Shown here: positions 23,808 to 35,000 of the stretch, one piece after another
Layout of the letters: each line of letters opens with the position of its first letter
How positions within the stretch are numbered: the stretch's first letter is position 1
DNA from: Dictyophora rubrovolvata
Lineage: Eukaryota > Basidiomycota > Agaricomycetes > Phallales > Phallaceae
Direction of reading: 5' to 3'
DNA: 64,000 nucleotides
Assembly: GCA_029959195.1 (NCBI GenBank)
Contig: CP114119.1
Location: forward strand, 186,001 to 250,000
Made by a program: the position numbers and the translations under genes
Notes under the pieces: model-generated
Seen by the model: the letters and a program-made list of their open reading frames with translations, nothing else
The model's database searches: none
What the model was told of the DNA's origin: nothing

Positions 23808-24518
23808 TTACAGTGCGCTGTCCCTCATACGAGCAGCGTTCTCCTCAGTGATTTCGTAAAGATGCTCAAGATTCACTTTACCGCGGGGGCAAGAAGCTAC
23901 CCGATCCAGCTCCTCCGTAGTTATCATTATTAGCTAATGAAAAAAACGGTTGTTAATCCAATGTCAAACAATAGATCTTTAGTTTGAAACTCGACTTACT
24001 CTTGAACTATTGAAAAGGGTTTTATCTCAGGATAAAATTGTATGAACAACAGAAAACTAGTACGTACGACTGCAGTGATCTTCTCGTCTGTGTAGAATTC
24101 GATGACGGTACGTCCGACAGCTTCACCCTGACTAGGCGGGTATTGAACTAACCAGAACTGGGAATCGCCAGTGGGTAGACTTCCACGGATGAAAAAGGTG
24201 CCCTGTGCACCTGAAACAGGGTGTATGAAAGCTTCACGGGAAAATAATAGGGTAAATAGTCGTTTAGAAAACGAAAAAAAAACAGAATACTCAACTGCCT
24301 GGAATTGGTGCGAAATCTGGATTGGCTTTAAAACCTCCGGGAATGCCGTTTGTGATAATAGTCAGATCCCTAAACTTTGTGGGGCTCTCGAGATGAAGAT
24401 TTAAGAGTCCACCGACGTCTTGTATTTGCGAAATGATACCTTGTGGGAACTTCTTCTTAGCTTGTTCGAAAGAGTGAGAGTGAAGGTAATGCAAGAGAGC
24501 TTCAACTGTGTCAGACAT
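23808..24518 (-). CDS. Small protein, possibly SnoaL/NTF2-like, 163 aa
   Basis: Three exons (24518-24296, 24210-24068, 23933-23808) sum to 492 nt, 163 aa. Start MSDTVEALLHYLHSHSFEQ. The middle shows alternating strands typical of NTF2-like folds (GTFFIRGSLP, SQFWLVQYPP, GRTVIEFYTDEKITAVLIM) after an N-terminal helix. No signal peptide. Family is not certain: the strand pattern and size suggest a SnoaL/NTF2-like small-molecule-binding protein, but this is by eye. The last intron is 134 nt, longer than typical here, so a missed micro-exon is possible. Transcribed in the same direction as hydrolase 3 downstream of it in coordinates. Confidence 0.6.
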
Positions 24519-25056
24519 TTCTGAGTGTTCGTTTCTGTGGAAGATTGAATTTTGAGGACGTTATTTATATGCTAGTAAAGCCGTGAAATCGCGCCATTAT
24601 GGAATCAGCTGCACAATATGGAGATGTAATGAATAAATCAACGTCAGAATTGTTCGGAAATTGAATTGAACTCGTTTACGGTATTCACAAAACTGAATTG
24701 ATCTTCGATTTCAGCACTGCCACGAATGGCATGCAAGCATTATCACGTCATGAATGATTCAATTTTTGGGCCTCCGAAATGTCATTTAAAGGCCAACGAA
24801 CATCCAAAAGATCGGTGTCTTGAAAGACCGACGTCGACAGCACATGCAAATTACGGCCGCCGGTTCGATTACTGCGCAATAAGATATGTATATATGGATA
24901 ATACTACTCGAGTTCTGTGGGTGCCTTCTCGAAGTCATTCATCTGACTCGGATTCTACATATTAGCGTTCCATCTGAGACGACTAAATCAATGAAGAAGG
25001 TTTAGGGGTACATTTGTTTCAGTTCACTACAATTACCTTATTTACATATTAGCTCG
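24519..25056. other. Intergenic, no gene seen
   Basis: Short ORFs only. It lies between the start of the 163-aa gene and the stop of hydrolase 3, both on the minus strand. Confidence 0.4.
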
Positions 25057-26425
25057 TTATTTAGTTCGCTTGAGCAACCAATCTAACCCTCCAATAAAAT
25101 CGACCTTCTGTTTTTCTGCGGCTTTTAATGTTGGGAAGACTATATGAAATCCATGGGGAAGACCAGGATATCTGCGGCAAGTAGGATTAGAAATGAGGTA
25201 TGTAAAGTAAGGAAAGGTCACATTGTCCAAACGTACATATCAACCTTAGTACGAACACCCGCTTCCTTCAATAACCTCTCATAAAGAAATGCTTCGTCTC
25301 GGAAAGGATCGAGTCCACATATTTGGATGTATGCGGGCGGTAAACCTTCTAATGATTCTGCAAGCAAGGGGGATACATCCGGGTTTGAAGCATTATCCTC
25401 GCCGTGGTAGGATTCTATCATAAATAATCGGTGTTGACAAACATATATGGAAAAACAGAAGCCAATACGGTCTGACTAGCGAACATGAGCACTAAATCTT
25501 TCGTTAAGCTGTATTTATCGGCATCTTGTTCTACCGAGAGAAGTTCAGGTTTGAATCTGTTTTTATCTCAGTCATACAGATGTGCAAAGTGATCGATTGT
25601 ATGGCTGACTTACTTTTCGGGATAAGAATAAGGTGATATGAGGCTTGGTATCACTAACAGCTGTCCAGTTATTATATTCTTCAGTTGTTGATCTTTCAGA
25701 GCTCGGTGAGCGAGTACGGCTGCAATGTTGCCTCCTGCAGATGTATCACCTACGATAACTCCTTTACCTGCGTCCACAGATAGTTCTGACGTATTATTGA
25801 GAGCCTGTCCACAGTTTAAGCGTGTGATTCAATACGTGAAAAGTCATATTACCCATTTGAGGACAGCAAAACTGTCATCGGCTGCCGCTGGGAAAGGGTG
25901 TTCTGGGGCTTTGCGATAGTCACCGCATACGCATGTGGTTCTGGAGTTGATAGCTAAATTACAGGGTAATGGTTCGTCGTTCTCGATAGTGCCTAGCACA
26001 AAACCTGTCGTCGCGACCTTTGAGACAGGAAAAAATGGGGGTATGATCTTGACTATTGCATACATACCTCCGCCAAACATCCAGACCATCAATGGAAAAC
26101 CTTGAGCTTCATTGTCCCGTTTATGAGGGATGTAAGCTTTCACGCGAATTTCTCCGTTCTTTACAGGAATTTTCGTCTCGAGAATGTTTAGAATGTTTGA
26201 ATCTAACGACGGGCCGGAAGAACAAGTGTTAGCATGTATTGAACTTAACTTTAAACAGTACGACGTGCCAATATGTATTGGATTCTCGTTTATTATTGTA
26301 CCGTACGCAGCCTTTGCCTGCTCGCGGAAAATTTGAACAGAGATCACGGGTTTGACTGGAGGAAGATGAGCTGAAAATTCAGCCCACTCTGGATCTGGAA
26401 TCGAGAGGTGAGCGTATTGTGCCAT
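25057..26425 (-). CDS. Alpha/beta hydrolase 3 (HSL/AADAC-like esterase)
   Basis: Third paralogue. Start ATG 26425 (MAQYAHLSIPDPEWAEFSAHLPP), stop at 25057 after LDWLLKRTK. The oxyanion motif is FGGG (VWMFGGGM). The nucleophile motif is GDTSAGGNIA, closer to the family consensus GDSAGG than hydrolases 1 and 2. Asp lies in CGLDPFRDEA and His in YPGLPHGFH. The N-terminal exon reads open through about 100 nt that probably form an intron after GKAAYG-like sequence (donor near 26300, acceptor near 26200); if retained, it adds a low-similarity insertion. Substrate unknown; probably cytosolic. Confidence 0.86.
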
Positions 26426-26874
26426 TGTAAATGCACTTGACTGAGAAATGTTTGACCCAGTACGTGTACAGACTTATATATACCCTTCGTTGAAATGTCT
26501 CCAGGCGCTCGGAGTCTTATGGAAGGGTGTTATTGTAAGGATTATACTGCGTATGCCTCACGATATGCCTAACAGGTGATTTGATGGTATAGCCTCCTGA
26601 CTCACAAACGAGTCATTTTTGAACCGAGGCCGATCCCCCCAATAATAGTTTCGTTTTAGGGCCGAGACGTTCAGAAAGCCAATCAACGAGTTTGAATGAG
26701 TCAGACATCGGGATATGATTGGTACATTGTGCATGATAAGTCGGTTATGTATCGACAATGAGAAGCATAATGATTAACGAGTAGAAGCGATACGAATGGA
26801 CAAATGAGAATGACTGATAGCTGATTAGTATGCAAGGATGGGTATTCGTCAAGGAAGGTTAAACCGGAACTTAA
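26426..26874. other. Intergenic, no gene seen
   Basis: Upstream of hydrolase 3. It has a TATA-like 'tatatat' near 26473 and nothing else that I can support. Confidence 0.4.
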
Positions 26875-27417
26875 TTAGCAATCTGATCGACATCCTCTCG
26901 CGAAATTCCCGGTGTAGATCTTCAGTTGAGGTAGTTTCTCTACGACTTGTTGTTCGTCAACTGCCAGTAAGACTTTGGTTTGCATTTTTGTGAGATAATA
27001 AGGAAAAGTCTGATTCGTACCAGTTAACTGATCTCTGATTCGCACACGGCTAAAGTGCGCCAACCCCTATATTTGAGAATGTATGAGAGTGAAAAATGTA
27101 ATGTCTACAAAGTAAAAGCAGGAAGGGTGTGTAAAGTGTAAAGAACGAAAGGGCATGTCCTGAAAAGGAGAAAGTATTTTGAGTAGAATCACAGTTACCA
27201 TGCGGCGCAGTGCCTGCACATCTTCATTGAAAGAAATACTCGAACCTGTTTTTTCATACAAGAGTGAAAGTATCGTGATCACTGACTTATTTTCCATAAG
27301 AGCATGATCCGCGGCATGACCAACACATCCAAGGTTACGTTTATGAGCTGGAAATCGCCCGAGGCCTGGTGAGTAGTACAGCTGCAGCGCTGTTTCCTGC
27401 AGATGCATCGCCTTCAT
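26875..27417 (-). CDS. Orphan 120-aa protein of unknown function
   Basis: Exons 27417-27199, 27066-27021 and 26972-26875 join in one frame (363 nt, 120 aa), starting MKAMHLQETALQLYYSPGLG. The sequence has a Gly/His/Asn middle (HKRNLGCVGHAADHALMENK) and a mixed helical C-terminus (DEQQVVEKLPQLKIYTGNFARG). I do not recognise it. The first intron would be 132 nt. It may be the 3' end of a longer or decayed gene, since the opening residues already look like the inside of a domain. Confidence 0.4.
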
Positions 27418-29086
27418 ACAGTTAAAAATCCATTTTAGTGTGCAAATTTCTGTATGAAACTTTTACTTACCAATTCAGTCGATTTTACGCCATGATACTG
27501 ACGCCGGTAGAATGTGGTTTCAACATTGTATTGCTGTTTTTAGGTGCTTTTGGTTTGTAACCCCCTGCGCTTAAGCCTTACGGTACTCAATCCATTATTG
27601 GTGGAGTGCCATGCGTGGGTCTAATAATCAGGCAGGAATGAATGGTTACCAAGAACCTTAAAAGCCAATCAAAGGACTTCAAATAAGTTAGAGATCTGCA
27701 TGAGGTCGGAAATGATTGATGCATTGCGCATATCAAGTCGACTAGCAGGCGACGTTGAGAGCACTACACTCCAACGCAGTTAGCCCCCAGTCCATCTCGA
27801 CCATCTTTGATCAGTTATGAATTCGAATCCGATTTTCTAAGATGTAAGCGTGAATAACGCCCGTAAGTCTATTATATTAAACCCGATAAGAATCAGTATT
27901 GAACATGAGAAGACACGCCAGTTCGACGAACCGCTCCGCTCGTTTTTGTCGGACTCGGCAGCTACTCGCCGGAGATGTTTGTAACAACAATGTTGACTTG
28001 GACTTCTTCGCCACGGGATAGGCTCTGATGAGCTGTGATATCAGCCTCACGAGAAAACATCATTAAGAATCCACTCCCCATTTCAATTGTTGATATCCAA
28101 AGGCCTTTAAGAATGTGGTCTCATTGTTAGGTCCGCGCTTCTCAATCTAACCATTATTAGAAACCTTCTCAGCAGAGCATTATAAAGAAGGGTTTCAAGT
28201 CAAAGTCTCCTTTTTTTCTAGATATAGGGGAGTAAATTATCCTCTTTAAGGCAACTGTGGCTGCAGAACGACAAATTCATATTCCGAGCTGTGGTTGATG
28301 ACGGAGGCGATATGCTACAAGTACTCCGATTTTGTTGCACGGAATTACGGCTTTCGAGGCTTCTTTAGATTCAGGCACTGAATGTCGATTAATTCTATAG
28401 CCTCATGGAAAAAACATGTATCAGCTCCGTACGGTCAATCAATACAGAAGCTTGGCAATGCAATTTAACCACTGTTTTACAGGATGTCGATTTGATCGCA
28501 ATACTAAACGCGGTTAGAACACATCAAATAAGGGTCAATGAAACATACTGTCATAACCTTTGAACGTATTTTGATTGGATTTCGACGAAACGTACGTAGT
28601 GTGAGTCAGAAAGTCGGTCAGAGAATTCTTATGCCGATTGAGAAGCGAAGGGCAGTTTACCATGAGGCGCGTGTGACACTGACATAATCATCGTCACTCA
28701 CAAAGTAAAACTCGAAACAAAGAGAAGAAAAAACAGAAAAATAAAATAAAAAATGATTCCTGGCATCTATTTGGGAAACACCCAGAGATCCTTTTTTCCG
28801 CCTCCATTTGTTTTTTTTTTTATAAAAGAAAGGAGGGGGGCCACCACTAAATTTAGGGTGAAATCACGTGACTGAGTGTGACCCTGAGGCCCGTTTCTAA
28901 TTAAAGATCACAGCCATAGGGCAACGCAAAAAGCATAGAAAAGCTTTGCCAGTGCAACCCTCCGCCCATGTTTACTTTTCGAAAGGTTTCCGGGCAATAA
29001 TAACTTGCCATACAACGCACACAGACATCATTGTCTGCTTCCCTTTACTCTCCTTCTATCTCTCCATCGCGGCGATTGCCCCCTCC
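27418..29086. other. Intergenic, no gene seen
   Basis: No motif-bearing exon chain on either strand. An A-rich tract (28715-28755) and a T run near 28810 precede the gene at 29087. Confidence 0.45.
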
Positions 29087-30391
29087 ATGACCATGAGTCA
29101 CACACCGTCGCAGGCTTCAAGCAGTTTGTCGGGCGGTAATGCGTCAAATGCTGCATTGGCCAGCACACGATCAATACTGAAGCCAGGCAGCAAATATCTA
29201 CGCTCGAAATGTGACAATTTTCAGGCGAGAACTTGTGAAAGTGGTGGAGCTATTGGTGGTATGTTTGTTGTCGTTGCGTCGTCATTGACATGTGGCCAAC
29301 CTAAAGTTGTTCTGCTTTTGTTCTGTTCTGTTCTTTCTCATAGACTCGTTTGTATCGTCGAAGGAATTGAACCGCAGAAATCCTGATTCTGAATCGATCT
29401 TTTCATTTGGAAAGTGTCGTCCTAGATACGATGCCATTCCACCCATTCCACTCGCTGGAACAAGGCGATCCGCAAAGTCGTCATCCCGACTCCGTGAATG
29501 CAGTCGAACTACTCCTGTCTCCAAACTTTCTCCCTCCTCTCTCCTTAAACGTTCGATTGATTCAAGCGATAACGAAGATGGGGAACAGCATCCCAGTGAT
29601 GTCAAAGTCTCCGAGAGACCATTAAAGAGAATACGTACGGAAGTTGACTCATACTTGCATTCTGATCTTCGAATGCCGTCTTGTTCCAAACCTGTGGTAG
29701 AACCAGTGACCCCTGCTCCAACCCCTCCTTCATCGATGTTGTCTAAATGGCGATCTCCCCGAACTTCCCCCCTTGGCCCAAGGACCTCCAAGTACCGCAG
29801 ACGCTCCAGGCAATCTTCTCAGCCAGCTAGAACACCCACCAAAGCGAATTTGAATCTGGCCATGCAATGCGTACTGCGTGCTTTCCAACACGAGTAAGAT
29901 TCTTTGTTCGGTTCAAAGAAAAAAAGACAAGTTCTGAAACATAACATTGTAACAGCAATGTAAACCGTAATCCTTCGCTTCAAAGTCCACAGTGGTGCGA
30001 GGATCTCTTGGTTTCCGGCCTCAAAGATCATTTCCACCCGAGTTATCAGTGTCGACACATGTATCATCCAAGTGATCCAGAATTCGACGAGGAATGGTCC
30101 GAGGATACTTGGAGCGATGAGGAATGGAGCGATAGCGAAGACGAAGAGTTTGAAGATGATCCACCGACACCTCCAGATACAGGGGACGTACATGATGTCG
30201 ACATGGATGTCACTATCTTGGCACCCGAGGAACGTACCCCGCAAGTCAATTCAGGTATCGAGCTAGATATGAAGTCACATTGGAATAAATGGCGGACCCC
30301 TTCGAAGTGCCCTTCTTCCATTTCACTTTCCTGGCGGCCTGAATCGGATGTGCGTTCCGAGAAGGCACTTCCCGTATCTGTTTCCGCTTAA
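29087..30391 (+). CDS. Disordered, acidic/Ser-rich protein of unknown function
   Basis: Three exons (29087-29258, 29344-29893, 29956-30391) sum to 1158 nt, 385 aa. Start at the first of two close ATGs (MTMSHTPSQASSS). Residues 1-60 are Ser/Ala rich. The middle carries basic, Ser/Pro-rich stretches with nuclear-localisation-like clusters (LKRIRTE, SKYRRRSRQ). Residues about 245-300 include NPSLQSPQWCEDLLVSGLKDHFHP-like sequence, then a strongly acidic run (EEWSEDTWSDEEWSDSEDEE). The end is Trp/Ser rich. No catalytic motif. Composition suggests a nuclear regulatory or scaffold protein; this is inference. The splice joins are well supported by frame. Confidence 0.7.
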
Positions 30392-32047
30392 TTGGACAAT
30401 TTATCCCTCCCCCGTTTCCCATCCACCCACCTCAATTTCACCCTCACGCTCAACGTAAACCTCATTCCGTAAATACTGTATTATTATTTCAACATACATA
30501 TTATCAATCACTGGCATTGCAAACGGACTTTTTCTATCATACCTTCCATTCCCACCCTACTTTGATAACCCCTTCGTTTCACCACGCCCGTCATCATCGG
30601 GCAGCTTTTTTTACGTCTTATTACTGGCTTCGCGCTTTGCGCCCGCCTAATCACTTACTCCGCTGTTTGGATAGCAGCTTCGCCGAATTCAGACACCCTA
30701 AGGTTTCTGAATATCGCGCCTTTTCTTCGCTCAAATTTTTTTCTTTTTCGGTCCCTTGCTTGCTTTTCTTGGTGGACTTTATTTTACCATCTTGGCGTTC
30801 GATTCATCGTCTCTCGTTTAATCACCTGTTCTATCCCCAGCTCTTTTAGCTCCCTGTACGCCACTGGGGTTGCTATTCTCTCTTTCGCATTCTTGCTTCC
30901 TGGACGAAGTTCCTTTTTCTCTTTGCCTTCTTTGCTTTCTCTGTTTTTGCTGTCAAATTTGTTCTTTTTCTTTGATCGCTGTTCTTTCAACCAATGCACA
31001 ATCAAAGTACTTTTTGGGACATCATAGGATGTCCACCACAGCAATAGCTATTTGTGATAATTATAACACGGTGTGTCTGCAACGACGCGGTAAGTCTAAG
31101 GAGTTGTTGAATATCTGCACTTTGGGAGAAGCACACGCCCAATGATTTGTGATACCGCTAATGTGATTTTACAGGCTCCATGCTTCACACGTAGACCTAG
31201 GAAATAGTCGCTGCGTTAATCGGACAAAGCTACTGTAAAACGTTATTCCTGGCTTACTTGAGTATTTAATTCATTTGACAGACCCCTTGAAGGCACTGAC
31301 TTGCAAATTCTGTCAGATTCGCATCTAATCATGATCAATGTACGTTTGAAGAATGTTCCTGGCAGCATCATTACTAAATCAGCTCATCTAGAGATGAACA
31401 CTACAGGAATTTACCTGAATAGGTAGTTCTTGTAGGTAGTTCTTCTTATGTCAAGGTCTCTTTGAGAAATGCAACGCAGATCAGGACTCGATCTATGTTT
31501 GATCAAAATATATTTGTACATCTATTACAACGTGTTCCTGTCAAATGTCAGCTCTTGCAAATTTGTAAACTATGAAACAAAGTCTACCAATCGTGAAACT
31601 TCGTCTGAGCACATGGCGAGTCCCTGCCTTTATTGACGCTTTTGGTAACGGCGATGTATATAGCCGCGGAAGAAGCCGAATACTTCCGGATCTTGATTAT
31701 TTATTTTTTTATGGGAAGTTGTTCTGAAGTCTGTTGATTTCCTCCAGCTTTGTAGAGTTAGAGTGAATCGTTTGCTTATCCTTCTACTTCGGCTTGCCGA
31801 TATAGGTCGTGAAGTCCTCGGGTATACTTTGCTGAAGAAGTCAAGATTTGTAATACTTGTGACAGGACGTTACGCGTGACGGAGATTTAGCCTAAGTTGT
31901 CTAGTCCCATTTTTCTCAAATCAGCCTCGTCCGTCAAGTTGGTGGTATGTATTTCCCCAAATCGAAAACTTTGGTTATTTCCCTTGCTATCCAATCTTTT
32001 TTTCTTTTAGGATCTCTCTTCATGTCAATAATTTACCTAGTTTTATA
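30392..32047. other. Intergenic, no gene seen
   Basis: Pyrimidine-rich sequence follows the 385-aa gene (30517-30980) and gives ORFs full of Phe, Leu and Ser without motifs. The last few hundred bases should hold the TOR promoter. Confidence 0.45.
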
Positions 32048-35000
32048 ATGCTTGTTCTCAATCCGGCGACACGCGTCGATCAAATCTTTGCAGAACTCGT
32101 ACAAAGTAAAAAAGCGTCTCATGAGGTTGCCTTAACTGAACTCCGAGATTATGCAAGTTTTATTTAAGTTCACTCGTGAAGGTATTTCTCATAATTTGTC
32201 ATGTAGGTTATCTCCAATGCCAACGGCCAGTGGGAAGAAGACGTCTGGAAACATCTGCTGGATCTCGTTCAGTCTAAAGTTATATCTCGTCAGCTTGCCG
32301 CTGTTTTAGCTATCGGTATGCTTTAATTTTCCCGTTTCCCGTGATTTTCCTTATTGTCTCCTTCCAGATTTGATTTTGGATATCATCAAAGAAGACCCCA
32401 TAGATAATAGGCATAACTTATACCGATTTTATAATCATCTCACCACTATTTTGCAACATGCAACAGACCATAATATCATAAGGACAGCCGCGAAGTTGAC
32501 TGGGAAGCTCGTCAAAGCTAGTGGAGGCGTACTAGGGGATCATTTTCTCGAGGAACATATCCCGCGTTTTCTCGAAATGACTGTCGCCGATAGCGCATCC
32601 TCGTTTGCGGTCGTCCATGTATTAAAGGAATTTTCCATTCATAATCCTCTCTCCTTTTTGTCTCATTTCGCTATCACCTTTCGTTGTATTGCTACTTTTC
32701 TACGCGATCCTCAAGTCCGTCTTTATATTATTATCGTTTGATCCCTTCTTTATGTTGACCATTGTTTTCTATAGATGGAGGTTCGCACCGCATCTGCCGA
32801 ATTTTTTGAGAATCTGCTGGCCGCAATGGGCCCGCACGAGTTAGAGCTGTACCGCACGGCACTGCAATTTTTAGTCCGGCGAGTTCAGCAAGGATTGAAT
32901 TCACTCACTCCTTCAGTACTTCATGGGTCTATTCTGGGCTATCAAGTTCTCTTCCTTTCTCCCGAAAAGGTACGGTGTTTCGGTTTCGGTTATCTTTTTT
33001 CTCTTGCCATCTCTGAATATTCTTTCGCGTGGTTCAGGAGCTCCTGCAATCGGATTATATTGGAACGTGTCAAGCGGTTCTTCGGTTCAGGTCGCATTCT
33101 GATTCTATGATACGAGATAGCGTTATTTCTATTATCCCGTCTCTTGCCAGTTACGATTCCAAAGTCTTCACCGAACAGTTTTTCAGTGTAACAATATCGT
33201 TTCTCATTCAGAGGATTGGTACTACAACTAGCAGTGATGCTCCGACAGGTACCGTAATGTTCTTTAGCCTATTTTTATTACCCGGTTGACTAGGTGACAA
33301 GCTTATCTGTCGATCGGACATCTAACCTCAGTCGTCGGTGAAGATATGGAGCCGTACGTCAATGATATTTTTCAGCGTGTACAGGTTGCCCTCAATAGGC
33401 AAAAGTGAGAGCTTAAATCCATTTTAGCCTTTCCGCGGGTTTCTGAACCAATCATTTTTTTTGACCTAGTGACCGTGGTTCAACTGTGAAACCGGATCAT
33501 ATTTTCAAAGCTCTGAGCTTAATGATTTGTGCCTTAGGTTCGATGCTAGGGCCAATAATCAATAAACACCTCGAGCTGTTTTTCACATGTGGTTTGAGTG
33601 AGGCGTTGATCGAGATGTTGCATATGGCCGTGCGACATATTCCTACCCTTCTGAATCCAATTCAAGGTATTTTTGGGTTATTTTCGTCGTCACCTTATTG
33701 AGTTTCGCTTCCCATAGAGCGACTATTGAATCTCATTTCAATTATATTGAGCGGGCAACCGTTCGTTCCGCCGGGAGCTCGGCACATTCCTGCAAAGGCT
33801 GAACCCGAACCTTTACACGTAAGTAGGGTTCCCAAGGGGTCGGGTTTAATTTTTTTTCCGATTGTGATTAACGAACCACAGTCTTCGTCACAAATCATCT
33901 TGGCGTTGAATGTCCTCAGTCATTTTGACTTCAAGGAGCATGGTTTAAGCGAATTTGTTCTTCAAGCTATTCTTCCGCATCTAAACGACGACGATATCAA
34001 CGCTCGTAAGGGTGCGGCGGTAGCAATTTGCCAGATTTTGTCCCGCGACAGGATTCGATTTCAATCAAGCCAATATGCGCTGGAGATTATCACAGCTGCT
34101 CTGGACAAGTTGCTTTCTGTTGCAATTGTTGACAGCGGTAAGGTATTTAAGAATAAACGACACGCGGTTATCTTATTTTTTTATTGAAATAGATGCATCG
34201 GTTCGTAAAGCCGTTCTCTCTTCCTTGACAGAGAACCTGGATCATCAACTCGCTCAAGGGGACTATATTCGGCTTCTCTTTCTTGCACTGCATGATGAAG
34301 TCGTTGAGAATCGCATTTTGGCTATGGTCATCCTTGGTCGTGTCACCAATCACAATCCAGCACATGTCACTCCACCACTGAAGAGAATGCTGGTTCAGCT
34401 TTTGACTGAGCTCAAGTATTCCATAACAGTGTAAGATCATTTTGTCAACATCATTCATTTACCTCGTCAAAACCGAACTGACACGAGCTAGTCAGAACAA
34501 GGAAGACGCCATACGACTCCTCGCTGCCCTCGTTTCGTCTGCCCATACGGTTGTCGAAAAAGAAGTTCTGGACGTTCTGGACGTTTTACTGGGTTGCTCA
34601 GCAGACTCGAGCGTCGTCGTCAGAACTAACGTTCTTGTCTGTCTTGGAGAGCTCGCTGTTTTGGACTGCAACGAAGGGCTAGCGATGCATGTTGGTCAGA
34701 TTATGAATATCATACTTCCCTCTTTGGAGAGAACGTCACAAATCCGTTCGGCTGCGCTTCATTGCCTGGGAAATATTTGCACGCACATGAGCTATGTGAT
34801 AACACCTATTGAGGATTATCCGCCTTTACTTCCTTTACTGCACGGAATGCGGAAACGCGAACAAAGTGCCGGTGTTAGGCAACAGGTCATCCGAGTAATA
34901 GGTCTTTTGGGAGCTTTAGATCCTGATCGTTACCAGGTTTGGTTCTTTTTCGATATATTTTTCATGGTTCGAAAAGTTTTATTCTTTTATTCTTCTAGAC

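Noticed and set aside
27810-27835. tRNA-like B-box (TTCGAATCC)
   Set aside because: No matching A-box, acceptor stem or cloverleaf could be drawn around it.
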